A DNA stretch of 64,000 bases, taken from Diphasiastrum complanatum. Lineage: Eukaryota > Streptophyta > Lycopodiopsida > Lycopodiales > Lycopodiaceae. The stretch spans positions 32,240,305-32,304,304 of the forward strand of contig CM055096.1 in assembly GCA_029204225.1 (NCBI GenBank). Direction: 5' to 3'. Below the pieces are notes generated by a model that did no database searches, was not told where the DNA came from, and saw only the letters and a program-made list of their open reading frames with translations. Of this stretch, positions 1 through 12,309 are shown piece by piece (the first letter of the stretch is position 1; every line of letters begins with the position of its first letter). A program made the position numbers and the translations under genes.

Positions 1-346
1 ATTTCAAAATTTGCACTTAACCCCAAATTTAAAAGACCAGGCCCTTTCACGTCATTCATGTGAAAGGCCCTTTCATTTGGAGGGCAAAGCATCTATTGTC
101 TAAGTTTGAATTAGATAAGGAATCTATGCTTTTTGTTGAAGGGGAGAGCAAGGGCCCACCGCTTACATCCCAATACTCCAGAGGCCAAGGTGCTCCCCTG
201 GTATGCTGAGTTACCCCAGGTTGGCACCTTTCAATGCCACCTAAAAGCAACTCACCCCGGAAGGCCTCTTGGAGTGGCTCCACCAATCAAAGTAAACGAT
301 TTGGGACTTTTGGACTTACCTTCCACCCTTCCACTCCATGAAGAGG

Positions 347-349
<3 letters not shown>

Positions 350-380
<31 letters not shown>
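350..380. repeat. (GA)n microsatellite
   Basis: A pure GA dinucleotide run of about 31 bases, directly followed by a short tandem duplication. Open frames across it translate as Arg-Glu repeats and are not genes. Confidence 0.95.
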
Positions 381-383
<3 letters not shown>

Positions 384-540
384 TGTGGCCACATGAACCT
401 CTCAAAAGTTGCTGCGTTTCTCTCATTTGGTGGTCACTGTGGGTTATTTTGATTTTTTAATGGTGAGGCCACATGAACCTCTCAAAAGTTGCTGTGTTTC
501 TCTCATTTGGTGTATTCACAGTGGGTTATTTTGATTTTTA
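381..540. repeat. 80-bp tandem duplication
   Basis: Two adjacent copies of about 80 bp, near 381-461 and 462-540. Both contain the phrases 'ccacatgaacctctcaaaag' and 'gtgggttattttgattttt'. They differ by a few substitutions and small indels, so the duplication is fairly recent. No coding content is seen. Confidence 0.85.
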
Positions 541-1660
541 ATGCTAGTTGCTAGCCACAGCTTTTATGCAAAATGCACCTGGATGTAAAAGATTCTGCAG
601 TATAAAAAATAATAAATAAACCTCTTTGGCTTTTTGCAAAGCAATGCCAAAAAAGGTTCAAATGGGAACTTAGGGGGCTCTTTCCATGTGGCCAGTTCTC
701 ACCTAGGTGCATCGTCACCATTTCTTGGCTGATCGGGTTCACCCGTTCTCTCCAACACCTAATTTCTAAGTTTTGTGTGCTCACCCGTGCGTAATATCAT
801 TTTTCACATTTTAACAAAGAGAACGGATGCTCCTTAGGAGGTGCAGTCCATGCAATTCTTTTCACGTGCACCTTCCGATTCCCAAAGGTGCATGTAAATT
901 TTTTACCAACTTTACACATGTTCCGCCCAAAAGCTAGAGTAAAAAAATTTTGCACCAAAAAAAGTTAAAATCTTACGACAGGGAACCCTTTCTCAGGTCC
1001 TTCCTGGGGAGAAAGCCCTTGGAAGGGGAGAAGGCTTATATAATAATTCTGACTGAGGTTTATGCATATGTCTGATTTCTTTTAAATAGTAGTGAGTAGC
1101 TTATGCTACTTTTTAAAATATAATCACACCTTACAGATTGTAAGGTCTCAGAATTTTATCCTGAAGTTTTGCCTGAAACAGAATTTGATACTCGATTCTT
1201 CAGAAAGATCTCCTAAAGTATTCTACACGGATTATAGGAGATTTTCATGATCATTGACAAACTACCGATGGATTGTATACAGTGGTTCTCCAACCAATTT
1301 AGCCTTAAATTTTCAGGCACACAATTTCAGCAAGTCAGGCCTGACGTTTTGCCTCAAAACAGAATTTGATATTTCAGTAAGATCTCCTAAAGCAAACTAC
1401 ATGGATTACAGGAGATGTTTATGAAGATCATTGACAAATTACCAATGGACTGCAGGCACTGGTTGGTTCAGGTCAACCGATATGTCAGAATAGTTTGACT
1501 GGGTTAACTCATACTGCGAAATCAACTTAAGATTATAGAGCATCAACTGGTATATAAAGATGCAGATGTCAAAAAGTTGTTGAAAAAAGAGTGAAAATTT
1601 GACAATAGCACAAAAATGTGGTTAGAGAAAAATACACTCCACCAAGATCCACTCAAAGAA
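541..1660. other. intergenic, with a direct repeat at 1161-1287 / 1341-1466
   Basis: No convincing gene. A hairpin motif resembling the ACATGCACCTT hairpins of the repeat family seen at 19.4, 43.3 and 61.2 kb lies near 855-905. Two diverged direct copies of about 126 bp start at 1161 and 1341, sharing phrases such as 'agatctcctaaag' and 'gatcattgacaaa'. This is the likely 3' flank of the minus-strand gene ending at 1667. Confidence 0.6.
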
Positions 1661-1666
1661 GATACT

Positions 1667-3033
1667 TCAAAATAGACCCATCACCAAACTTACATTGCTA
1701 ACTCCTGAGGATCCCTGATCATAAACAGGATATTCATTCGCCAGATTTAGCTGCAAAATCTCTAACTCAGCTTCAAGTTCTGCTTCCAACTCTGCAATCT
1801 CACCAACTTGTTCTGCTGCATCAACTGTCACAATGCTTCGAAAAGGCCTACCATCTCCATTTAATCTTGCTGTATGCAAGTCTTCAGCAGCTGGAGTACA
1901 GTCAGAACTAGCATCAGTGTTCTTTGGAGCAAAATCTTCATGTAGCTGTTGTGAATGCAGATATTCCGTTGCACAGATGACATTCAAGCAGCTACCTTTG
2001 CCATCCATAAAGCTCTTATTTCTGAGCTGTTGTCTCAAATCATGTACCATAACTTCAGCCTCTTTCAATTTCTTGCTGAGGCTTTCAACTTCGCTTCTGT
2101 TAGAATCAAGTGCATACTTGACACCTACTCCTACTCCAAAGCTGAACAGCAAAGCCTCAAAAACTGACCCAGATGCCCCTGCAATCAGAACCAAGATCAT
2201 TGGCATCCCTGAAAATGAAATACGTGCATCCCAATTACATTATAAGGACCTTACAAAAAATCTCCAAAATGATCACCTTGAGCGGGATGTTGGCTGCATG
2301 TCAGATTGGAAAGTATTGAGCTTGGCCGAGACAATGCTTTTCTTTTCTTATTCGAGTCCTTAACCAGCTTTATCTTCCCTTCCGTAGCTTTACGATGCCT
2401 ACTTTTTTTCAAGATTTTGATTCCCACATCCTTGACATCTTGATACAAAATTCCCTTTTTCACTAGTGGAATGACTGAATATTCCTCATTATCTGATTCA
2501 ACAGATTCTCCATTTTTCACAAGACCCTTTTCAGCAGCGAAAGTAAAAAGCTGTGAACTTGAAAAAACATTTCTACCAGGGCAGGACATGTGCTCATTAC
2601 GTTGATGCAAAGGCATCTCATCATGATCTTTTGCTGCAAACGGAGAGAAAACAAGAGAGCTAGAAGCTGGTTGGACGTCTTGGTATCCAGTATCAACAAA
2701 TTGTGCTCTAAGGCAGCTCTCCAATGAAGATATGGGCTTAGGAGAAGTGTGCAAGCACCTTGTTCTACGTGGAAACCGTCGCCCTCGCCCCAGCTTGATC
2801 GGAGTCCTATTCTTTCGAATGGTATTCGATTTCAAGTTGTCCAATCCACCTAATGGTACTCCAAGCCAACGAGCATCAAAACCACTCAAGTTCTGCAAAT
2901 TATCTAAAACGCCACAAGTAAACTCTGAAAGAACTGCATCTTCATTTTCAGCACACACCTTTCTGTCATCAGCATCTTGTAACCACACTTCACTCGCAGC
3001 AGCAGACATGTTTCTTGATTTCAAGACAGCCAT
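1667..3033 (-). CDS. POLAR-like protein (two exons)
   Basis: Exons 3033-2277 and 2208-1667 are separated by a 68-bp GT-AG intron (donor CAAG|GTGATC, acceptor TTTTCAG|GG) and join in frame to give 432 residues. Visible features: a basic stretch near 80-92 followed by SPKPISSLESCLRAQF (97-112), a glycine-rich hydrophobic segment (about 254-286), a predicted coiled coil (about 289-314), and IAELEAELEAELEILQLN (390-407). The last motif, with the SLESCLxAQ motif, is to my knowledge typical of the plant POLAR family. Arabidopsis POLAR is a polarly localised scaffold in asymmetrically dividing stomatal-lineage cells that recruits GSK3-like kinases. An in-frame TGA sits two codons before the chosen ATG; Met9 is an alternative start. 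Family assignment is from motif memory, and function in this plant is inferred. No frame damage is visible. Confidence 0.72.
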
Positions 3034-3111
3034 ACTTCAAGTGCCTGCTCTTTCAAAGCAGTAAAACAGACACAAGTTCGCCCTTTCTCAAAAATAGTGA
3101 AATAGTTAAGT

Positions 3112-3600
3112 TTAACACACAGCTAACTTGCTTCCCAGAATGTGATACTGATCCTTATAGAACATGGTTTTACAATCTAACAGTCCCTTTGCTGCTACAG
3201 GTCTATTGCTACAACCGACCAAAGACAAATCACCTTGAATATACCTTCCTTTGTAAAGGAAAGCAGAATCAGAATTTCTAGACTTTTTTTTCCAACATCT
3301 ACAACAAGATAGACCGGCCATCTTCATAGCAGCTTGAATGAAAAATCTGGAAAGCTCTCGAAGGATGTGTACTTGCTTGAGTGGAGTGCGAGTGCCTAGA
3401 AGAGCAAGAAAAATTCTTTGAATGTAGGTAAATCTTTCTATTGCGGCAATCACATCCGGGCACTCGGTATGGACTGTTAACCATAGCGCGTCAAATTTTG
3501 CCTGTCTTTCATAATAGCAAGACAATTTCATTACATGGACAAACAGCGAAACAATCAAAGATGTCGCTATCTCCCTTGATGTTGATCCTTTCTGTATCAT
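3112..3600 (-). other. unassigned 162-codon ORF in the probable 5' leader of the POLAR-like gene
   Basis: A complete open frame on the same strand, ending 78 bases before the POLAR-like ATG. I recognise no domain. It has hydrophobic and Cys/Lys-rich parts (CCRCWKKK near residues 99-106). It cannot be joined in frame through the nearest acceptor-like site, because TGA precedes the downstream ATG. It may be leader sequence, an upstream ORF or chance. Confidence 0.25.
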
Positions 3601-4620
3601 GTCTACATTTTTCTAGGTGTGGAGCTGCTTCCATGAGGTATTCTGCTAACTGCTGAGGAAAGCGAGTAGTACACCGACCACGCGTTCTCTGTTTCTGAGA
3701 GTCTTTTCAGAAGCATTGAAATCTTACAGAGTTCAAGAAGCTGCTATTGTGTGTCGCACTGTCCTAAAAAGCAGGAGTCCAAGGAGTTTGGAGACTTGTC
3801 GGTCGTACTACAGAATTAAAAAAGGCTTTGATCGAAGTTTTTTTTGTCAGCTACTTGTAACATGTGCTGACCTGCAGGTAGCAGCAAGTTGCAACAGACA
3901 GATGTTTAGGGATGTAAATGTTATTTCCTCTTTGAAAAAACTGAGCGTAAATGTTTCGCGGTTTTAACATATCAACAGTTTTCTTGGCAAGAGGGCGGAT
4001 ATTCACTATATAATGTGAGACGACGGAATGCAATAAATGGAAACATGAATACCATGGGAAAATGCGAACAGATTGAGGCATCCAATTCAAGATGTCAGCG
4101 GAACCAGATTACACACGTAAAGTTGCATTAAACACAAAAGGAAGATCCTAGGGCAATAATGACAACAATCATAGGTATGTAAAACAGTAGAAACCATCAA
4201 TAATAATGGCTGGTAAATTACTGCAAATATACGCAAATCTGAGCAGAAAATTCTACGACCAAAGAAAGCAGAAAAAGAATTGTATCTATCATTCATGTAG
4301 TAGAGAATAATAGCACTGGGAAAACGACAAGCAAGAACCTCACAAAATCTTGCACTTAAGATTTACCAGCAATCCTTGATCGGGAGTCAAGGCTGCTTAT
4401 TAAGCTAAAACTGGAAGATGAAACCCCCTCACATCATAAGATGAAGACATTGAAGTTGAGAACTCAAATCCTTGCACGCACGATAATGAATGACAAATTA
4501 CCGAACAAAATGCAGCAAAACTTGAGAATTATAACAAACTTACGAGCATCAGAGGGATTATGCAGAATTAAGATCCAGAGACAAGCAAATCTAGCGATGC
4601 CGCTGCCTCCTCCCTGCCTT
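3601..4620. other. non-coding, probable leader or intron of the POLAR-like gene
   Basis: AT-rich sequence without a convincing reading frame. By position between the POLAR-like coding exons and the GA-rich tract and G-box module it could be 5' UTR or a leader intron on the minus strand. Transcript data would be needed to place the start. Confidence 0.35.
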
Positions 4621-4641
4621 CTCCCCTTCCTCTCCCTCTCC

Positions 4642-4687
<46 letters not shown>

Positions 4688-4690
4688 GCA
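4621..4690. repeat. (CT)n / (GA)n tract
   Basis: Interrupted CT repeat, read as GA on the minus strand. GA-rich tracts are common in plant promoters and 5' UTRs. Its position upstream of the POLAR-like gene fits that, but no direct evidence of function is present. Confidence 0.9.
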
Positions 4691-4803
4691 GATCCAAGAA
4701 CAAAGGATTCACAATTTTGCATTACTCTTTATTGAGCTCAACGACCATATCTGAAGGGACTTACAGGCACGGGATATTCCACGCACGACCACTTGAATCT
4801 CCG

Positions 4804-5310
4804 CCACGTGTCGGACTGCCACTTGGACTGTTTTCAATCTTCGATTACTAAACGTGGCACAATCTGAACGGTGATGATAAAATCCAACGGTGGCCAGATT
4901 TATATCAGTTTCTGCCATAAATATACGAGGGACCATATCCATGACCCATCGAAGAACCTAATCCTCCTTTTCCTTTCCCTTTTCTTCCAGCTCTGCTGGG
5001 GCTTAATCACACTAAGTACTATACACTCCACCGCAGGGATATCTGCCACGTGGTATATGCCACTTGGCCTCTTGTCGATGGTTAGTTTAAAAAGCACGTG
5101 GCAATGTCTGAACGTTGTATCCGAATCCAACGGTGGACCGCTGGAGATTATGGCGTGCAATTGACATAGAAGCTTCTCCTATGACGCGTCTACGAGCCGG
5201 CCGGCCGGCGATAGTAGTTGGGCGGTCACTCAACGGTCGGAAGACGTGACTGGCTCGGGGCGGATGGAAGACCGAGTCACGTCCCATATTCCAAGTCGAA
5301 CACGTGTCAC
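4804..5310. promoter_or_regulatory. duplicated G-box/ABRE-like module
   Basis: ACGT-core motifs occur at 4804 (CCACGTGTC), 4852 (ACGTGGCAC), 5045 (GCCACGTGG), 5094 (GCACGTGG), 5243 (GACGTGAC), 5276 (GTCACGTC) and 5301 (CACGTGTCAC). The first two pairs belong to a diverged direct repeat of about 100 bp (4804-4900 and 5046-5145). Both copies hold CCACGTG, then TGCCACTTGG, then a second ACGTGGCA about 48 bp on, then TCTGAACG and ATCCAACGGTGG. Such clusters bind bZIP and bHLH factors in plants. A weak TATA-like site on the minus strand lies near 4895-4905, so the likely target is the POLAR-like gene; that is inference. Confidence 0.45.
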
Positions 5311-5399
5311 GCATCCGTCGATGAGCTACATCTCCCGTCTACCAACGGCCAATTGCGGGTCCCAGGTCCCGGTTCTCCAGGCGGCGCCCACATGGACCA

Positions 5400-5935
5400 G
5401 CGAGACACCCGCTAAAAGTTATTTATGTCTTTATGTTTTGTGTGCAATTTTTAATTATATGTATTTCAAAAACCAAGGAGAGAAGAGCACAAGAAAAAGA
5501 CAACAATTATCCCATAAGTATTTCTAAAAGCATGTCAGAACTCATGAGTACATATAGATTCTGAAATCGTCCATTTCTAAGAATTGTGCCTAAAGAGTCA
5601 CAATTACAATAAGATGGCTTTCCAAAAAAGCCAAAATCAATTAGATTTGTTTTTTTATGAGTTCAACACGTTGTTGACACGTGGGCAATTCATATATCCC
5701 ATAAGCAAATGAACATCTATCCACAAAGATAGATAAATCCCCTCCTCATCTCAATAGTTGTCTTTGTTACATAATTTAGAAACCTCAAGCTCCAAGTTTT
5801 TTTCTTCCATGTTTTGATTTTTACCAAGGAAAAGTCTGATTCAATGGTATTTTTCGTTCAATTTTGATGGGGCATAAGTTATCAATTTATAATAAAGACT
5901 ATTTTTATTAATTAAATTGTTGGAAAAAAAAACTC
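5400..5935. other. intergenic, no gene seen
   Basis: AT-rich sequence without coding signal. One more G-box-like site (GACACGTGG) is at 5676-5684. Confidence 0.5.
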
Positions 5936-5937
5936 CG

Positions 5938-6160
5938 AGGTTCTGAGTGTTTCATTTTTTGTTTAAAAAAAATTCAGAACCTCCCGCCGTGGCGGGAGGT
6001 CCTAAGTGTTTCATTTTTTGTTTAAAAAAATTCAGAACCTCCCGTCGTGGCGGGAGGTTCTGAGTATTTCATTTTTTGTTTAAAAAAATTCGGCGGGAGG
6101 TTCTGAGTATTTTATTTTTTGATGAAAAATATTCAAAACTTCCTGCTAGAATCGCATGAA
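5938..6160. repeat. tandem repeat carrying CCCGCCGTGGCGGG palindromes
   Basis: Four units start near 5944, 6004, 6061 and 6104 (periods 60, 57 and 43 bp). Each holds a T-rich phrase 'ttcattttttg' and an A-run, and two hold a GC-rich palindrome built on CTCCCGCCGTGGCGGGAG (5979-6000 and 6035-6060). The third retains only one arm. A related palindrome lies at 6465-6491. The GC-rich hairpins stand out against AT-rich surroundings. Confidence 0.85.
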
Positions 6161-6599
6161 CTACGGTTGTGGTTATTTGCGGTTCAATGACCCGTTGGTC
6201 GTCGCAAGTTTGAACTTGCGGTTTTGTAGGTTTCCGTCTTAGGCTTGCGGTTTTGTAGATTTGGAAGGTTATGAACCGCATGCTGGCCCTTTGCGGTGTA
6301 GTTGCTGTTTTGTTGAAATGCAGTTTCTGGCTTAGGTAGATTCTTTTGCACAAAAATTAGAAGTATCTGATACCTCTGATCAAACATTTTTAGAACGGGA
6401 GGCTATAAAGCATCTGATACATATATAAAAAATATATATATACATATATAATTAAAAAAATTCAAAACCTCTCGCCGCGGCGGGAGGTTCTGAGGCCACG
6501 TTTCTTAAATTATTATATATGTATATATGTGTATATGTGTGTGTGTGTGTGATATATATGCATATACCACATATATATAATTGTATATGTAACAAAAGA

Positions 6600-6624
6600 T
6601 ATATGATTAAATGATATCTATCTA

Positions 6625-6661
<37 letters not shown>
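6600..6661. repeat. (CTAT)n/(TA)n microsatellite
   Basis: A short CTAT run passes into about 40 bp of pure TA. Confidence 0.95.
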
Positions 6662-6664
<3 letters not shown>

Positions 6665-6665
<1 letters not shown>

Positions 6666-6897
6666 TGCCCACAATAGAGCTGCAAAGGATCGCAACAAGG
6701 CCGCATAAAATCGCAATATGGAAGTAGAAGACCGCAATATGGTCGTAATAAATTGAATAAGGCCACATTCCTTACCCTTGCGAGTGCGTATTGTCCTTTT
6801 TAACTTAAACTCGGCTTAGAGGCCTAAACCATAGAGGGTTTATATACTATATACTATATATTATGCATTATATCTATATAAATATAATATATAAAAA

Positions 6898-6951
<54 letters not shown>

Positions 6952-7670
6952 CATATATATATACATACACTAGTTGTGAGTGCCCGTCATTGACGAGCAA
7001 TGGCGGCCGATCTAGGTGACGGCCGATGATTTGGAAATTCAGTATGTCATTGACAGACGATAAATTTTTGATCTAGGTGGCGGTCGATGATCTAGTGAAA
7101 TGCGTGGCCTAAAGGACCACAAATGGCCTAAATGCGGTCCTTATGCGTCCTAAATATGGTCATTGTGGTAAGGTTGTGGTTCGTTTCCTTCATTCAAACC
7201 GTATGTAGCCGTAGGCGAGACCCTTGTAGTGCAGTTTGCGGTTCGTACACTTCGTTCAAAATGTAAGCAAGACTTTATGGTGCAGTTGAGGTTCGTTCAC
7301 TTCGTTCAAAGCATAGGCAAGACTTTACGTTGAGCCTTTGTATATGACCGCAATCGTTGACTTTGCGGTCCTTTACGGTGAAAATGCGATGAAATGCGAT
7401 CCTATGTAGTCAAAATGGGGTCTATTGTAGTGAAATGCGTGGGCTAAGGGACCACAAATGGCCTAAATTTGGTCCCTATGTGGCCTAAATGCAAAGGAGA
7501 GGAGGCTTGAAGGGAGGGGCTTCATAAAACCACAAACGACCTCCTTTGCAGTTGTTTGGGACCGCATACGACCACATAGGACCACAAAGGAGGGGAGGGC
7601 TGAAGGGAGGGGTTGCATAGGACCAGAAAAGGACCGCAAACGACTGCAAACGACCTACAAGAGACTTGAA
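6665..7670. repeat. degenerate GCGGT/ACCGC-rich repetitive region
   Basis: Many short phrases recur: 'accacaaatggcctaaa' at about 7119 and 7461, 'tagtgaaatgcg' at about 7092 and 7427, 'gatctaggtg' at about 7009 and 7069, and 'gttcacttcgttcaaa' twice near 7280. No reading frame. It looks like an old, internally duplicated non-coding repeat next to a Copia fragment. Confidence 0.6.
6905..6942. repeat. (CA)n microsatellite
   Basis: A pure CA run of about 38 bp, followed by ATAT/ATAC repeats to about 6968. Confidence 0.95.
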
Positions 7671-7673
7671 TTA

Positions 7674-8648
7674 TGGCTCTTCAGCAACAGTATCGATCTG
7701 ATAAAAGAAGACAAACAATGCTATTTTCAGAATTTGACATGACCGATCTGGGCGAAGCTCATTTGTGCCTTGGTATTCAAATCCACAGAGACAGAAAATA
7801 GAAGTTGGTCTACATTACTCAACAGAAGTACATCTACAATATATTAGTCAGATATAATCTGATTAATTGCAAGTTAGCTCTCTGGAACCAAGTCTCAAAT
7901 TGTCAAAGGACCAACGTCCTCAAACAATTCATGAGAAACAGCAGATGCGTGAGTATCCTTACCATTCTATTATAGGATCTCTTATGTATGCAATGATATG
8001 TACCAGGCCAGACATAGCTTTTTTAGTCAGTTCTCTCAGTCAGTTTATGACCAACCCTGGTGTAACACATTGGAAGGCTCTTATCAGAGTCATGAGATAT
8101 CTTCGAGCTACTATGGACTTTTGCATTAGTTATGAAGCAGTCGGGAATGACAAACTCAATTTACTCAGTGGCTACACAGATGCAAGTTGGACAGGAGATG
8201 TAGACACTCGTAAACCACCTATGGATTTACATTCTTTCTCAACAATGGTCCTATTTCCTGGAACAGTCGCAAACAATCTTCGATAGCTCTATCTTCCACT
8301 GAATTAGAGTATATCGCAGCCTCTCAAGCTACAAAGAAAGTAGTTTGGTTGAGAAACTTACTCTCAGATATCGATTTGAATCAATATGCTCTAACGTTAT
8401 TATTTTGTGATAATCAAAGTGCCATTGTCTTATCAACCAACCCTAGATTTCATTCTAGGAGTAAGCAAATTGAACTTAAGCATCACTATGTCAGAAGCAA
8501 AGTTCTCAACGAAGAGGTCAAATTGCATTACTGTAGAACGCAAGATATGACAACATATATTTTTACCAAAGCATTAAGCTTGAAAGCACATAGAAGGTTT
8601 TGTGTTGAACTAAGTTTGAAGGTCAAGGCATTCAAGGAGTCAAATTAA
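7674..8648 (+). pseudogene. Copia RT 3' end and RNase H (decayed)
   Basis: A 5'-truncated Copia pol remnant. It starts at the end of reverse transcriptase (MTDLGEA...LGIQI), continues through the SLMY..TRPDIAF block and the RNase H region (YTDASWTGD, STELEYIA, CDNQSAI) to IFTKAL near the end. At least two single-base frameshifts (near 7866 and 8250) and one in-frame TAG (7799-7801) break it. A purine tract (8647-8655) and an LTR follow directly, as at the 3' end of an LTR element. Integrase and most of RT are absent. Confidence 0.9.
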
Positions 8649-8655
8649 GGAGGAG

Positions 8656-9535
8656 TGTTGGATTATTCTCCTTCTTACTTATTCTCCTTCGATAGTCAAC
8701 AATCGACACTATTGACTCGACACTCTTTGGAAGACGTTCGATCATAACGGCCACAACTCATGTCTCAAGGACTATCCTTACTACTTCGAGACTTCATGCT
8801 CGCTTCACTGTACGGACTATTGGATTATTCTCATTCTTACTAATCGACTAATCGGTTTTAATCCTCATCCAATGTTTATTCAACTTAGTAGATTTTTTCA
8901 TGTTTTCTCAGTCTGCAGAATTACAAGTATTTTTACAATCTGCAGAAATACACGAAGTTTGACAACAATGTCGAGTTTTTCCTCTCTCTACAAAACCCGA
9001 TAGTTTTGCCATTTAGCGACAGTCAACCGACACTGACAGTGTCAACTTTTTTGCGCATTTTGGGTTTTCTCTCACTTCAATTTTTTGTAAAATGCCAAAT
9101 GCCCTAAAAGTCAAGGAAATGACTTTAGCGAAGGACTCGCGTTTTTCGCATTTTCCACCAATGGCAATTTATGTTCATTTCTGCAGAGTGACAGTTATGT
9201 TCATTTATGCAGACAAACTATTTATGGCAATTTTGTCGCCGCCTATGAGTAATCAATTTATGAGAAAAAATCGGATGAATGCCAACGAGCTCCAACCAAC
9301 TGGCAATCGCATTTGACGACCTAACTACTTGGTAAAAATCAGCTGTTCATACATCTCATTATAACAACAAAAACAACAAAAACAAGTAACATGTTGTGAA
9401 TCGTGAAGGAGTTGAGTGTTATTACATGACACTTCCTGCACTCTTATCAAGCAGATCGTTCACAACCATAAAGTATTGTAGTTAGCTCTCTATCAAGCTT
9501 TCAAGCTTGAACTCTCTTGAGCATATCAACTGTGT
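8656..9535 (+). mobile_element. LTR of the 7.7-kb Copia fragment (3' LTR, right end truncated)
   Basis: Begins TGTTGGATTATTCTC directly after the purine tract. It has an internal partial duplication: TTGGATTATTCTC recurs near 8820. Phrases such as ACTAATCGACTAATCG and AAATGCCA are shared with the reverse-oriented LTR at 60371-61168, so both belong to one family. The right end appears lost near 9535, where an unrelated minus-strand gag fragment begins. Confidence 0.7.
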
Positions 9536-9553
9536 TCCCATCTTGTCTGCATC

Positions 9554-10175
9554 TCACGCAAGTCTTCTTTTCTCCACCTTGTTGTTTCGACCTCCCTTTG
9601 TTCTTCCAGTTGCCTTTGCTAGTCCCCTCTGCTTGTTGATCATGATCTTGCCTTTGATTCGACTCCCTCTTAGGCTTGGTTTCTTGGATTTTTCTTTGTT
9701 GTCGTAGAGGGCTTGGTCAGAACCATCCTTGTGATCAAGGTGTTCTCTAGCCTCGACTTCCTCTCGAATCTCAACAATTACCTTTTCGAGGGTCATTGTA
9801 GAATCTTTTGCGAACATGGTTTTGGTTGTCTGGAAAGATCTGGGTAAGGCTCTCAACAGGTAAGTGAGTTGCTTCTCAGCTGACACTGCATTCTCTGTTC
9901 AAAGTTATATAGTGATAGAAATAGATCATTCATCTTCCTTACGAAGGAAGTGAGATCTTTGCCGTCCCACTGTAGGTTCGTCAACTGATCCTCCAACATC
10001 ATTATTTGACTTCTTGATTTTGTTTAAAATCTCGTGAGCAGTGTATCCCACATCTCCTTAGCTTTGGAGAGTGTAGCCAAGTCAAGTGTGAGACTATCTT
10101 CGATGGATGAAGATAGCAAGGCTATTGCCTTGTCATTTTTCTCCATCCACTCGTGTAATTTGTATTTGATCATCG
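9554..10175 (-). pseudogene. Copia gag fragment (UBN2-type)
   Basis: Read on the minus strand, the segment encodes a typical Copia gag core: YKLHEWMEKNDKAIALL, then SKAKEMWDTL, then a DLTSFVRKMNDL-like block, then LRALPRSFQTT and TLEKVIVEIREE. Frameshifts and a stop near 10030 break it. Its C-terminal end turns Lys/Arg-rich without reaching a clear zinc knuckle. It is not in frame or orientation with the neighbouring LTR, so it is a separate insertion. Confidence 0.75.
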
Positions 10176-10214
10176 TCTAGTCATCCTAATAACACTCTGT
10201 CAGTTCTACTTATG

Positions 10215-11130
<916 letters not shown>

Positions 11131-11131
11131 C

Positions 11132-11635
11132 TCAATATCCAAACATCATTATCAGTATCATTACTCGCCATCCATACGATGCATAGTACAATACTTGATC
11201 AATATCCAAAACATCATCCATCTCAATAAGAGATTCCATCCTCACTTTCCACAATGAATAGTTACTTGAGGTAAGCCTATCATTGCTCTCCAACATGAAT
11301 CCACCACTTGTAGCCACATTGCATTGACAAAATCACAAAAAATTGAATATCTCAATTGCTACATGCAATTTCTAAAAACTTGATATATCATCTTGTAGCC
11401 TCCAATGAGACCTTCCTAATGCACCAAAAATTGGCTACTTCTAGTAAAACAAAAGTGAAATCAGAATTGATCAAGTATATAAACCTATATTGAGTTTTGA
11501 CCTACAAAAGATAAATTCTACACATGCAAAAATGTTGATTTTTGAGTAGAAATCAATCTAGCATGCTCTAGCATTGGTAACTCCTCTAAATCCTTGCTAA
11601 ATGTGGTTTATCCTTTCACAATCTGAAACACAATA
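11132..11635 (-). pseudogene. Copia 5' leader and gag N-terminus
   Basis: On the minus strand the leader runs from the primer binding site to an ATG at 11317. The first about 40 codons (MATSGGFMLESNDRLTSSNY, then SLWKVRMESL) are a Copia gag start. Homology stops near 11190, so the rest of gag is lost. The leader and gag start closely match the plus-strand copy at 56822-57470, which shows both belong to the same family. Confidence 0.8.
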
Positions 11636-11647
11636 GCTCTGATACCA
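11636..11647 (-). other. primer binding site (initiator-tRNA-Met type)
   Basis: The minus strand reads TGGTATCAGAGC, the usual plant Copia primer binding site complementary to the 3' end of initiator tRNA-Met. It directly abuts the LTR end (...CCTTCACA). Confidence 0.9.
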
Positions 11648-12294
11648 TGTGAAGGATTTCAGATAATTCAAGATCCAATTCATGTCCCTGATCTTTGGTT
11701 ACAAAAAGGAGCAAACCAACAATCCTACCAATGTAGAAAAATCAGCATCTACATACAAAATGAGATGCAAATTCTACAAGATACTGATCAAACATTAAAC
11801 AAAACATAAAATATAGTTGCTTTCTGTACAATTACAGTACCCTACTGTATTTCACACGTGTGGAACTAAAAATAGCAATAAATGATCATTCTACACGTAG
11901 AGTTGCAAGATAACATCATGAGAGTGCACCAATGAGTAGTAGAACCCAAAGAGAACCATGTATAATGATGAAATGAAAGAGAGCAGAGAGAATATGTGTC
12001 TCTCCATGAGTTACATCCTTTTATAATAGGTCCAAACCCTATTTGGCCATTTGGCTTTCCCTCCAAAATGTACACCACCCTACTATTTTTGGGTCTAAAT
12101 TCAATGTACCCGACATTCAAATTTGGATCTCTCTCAAACTCGACTACAAGTTTCTCACACTTTAAAGAGGTCTTTATTGAATGTATTTTAAACTAATATA
12201 ACTTCAAAAAGTTTATCTCTAATTCTGAAATGAGTTTTGGCCTCATATTGATAATTTACCAAAATATGACTAAACTAAATTGAAATCTCTCACA
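11648..12294 (-). mobile_element. 5' LTR of minus-strand Copia element
   Basis: On the minus strand the LTR runs TGTGAGAG... to ...CCTTCACA, about 647 bp, with short inverted ends TGTGA/TCACA. A TATA-like TATAAAAGG lies at about 12009-12018 on the minus strand. The left end is fixed by the adjacent primer binding site. The right end is my best TG...CA match and could be off by some bases. Only the gag start follows, so this is a 5' fragment. Confidence 0.7.
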
Positions 12295-12309
12295 AAAAGC
12301 TCCAAGCAG

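Noticed and set aside
4441..4851. 136-codon open frame through the (CT)n tract
   Set aside because: Composed largely of Leu-Ser microsatellite translation; no conserved content.
5938..6160. CRISPR-like array
   Set aside because: Contiguous eukaryotic tandem units with internal palindromes, no unique spacers, and AT-rich plant context.
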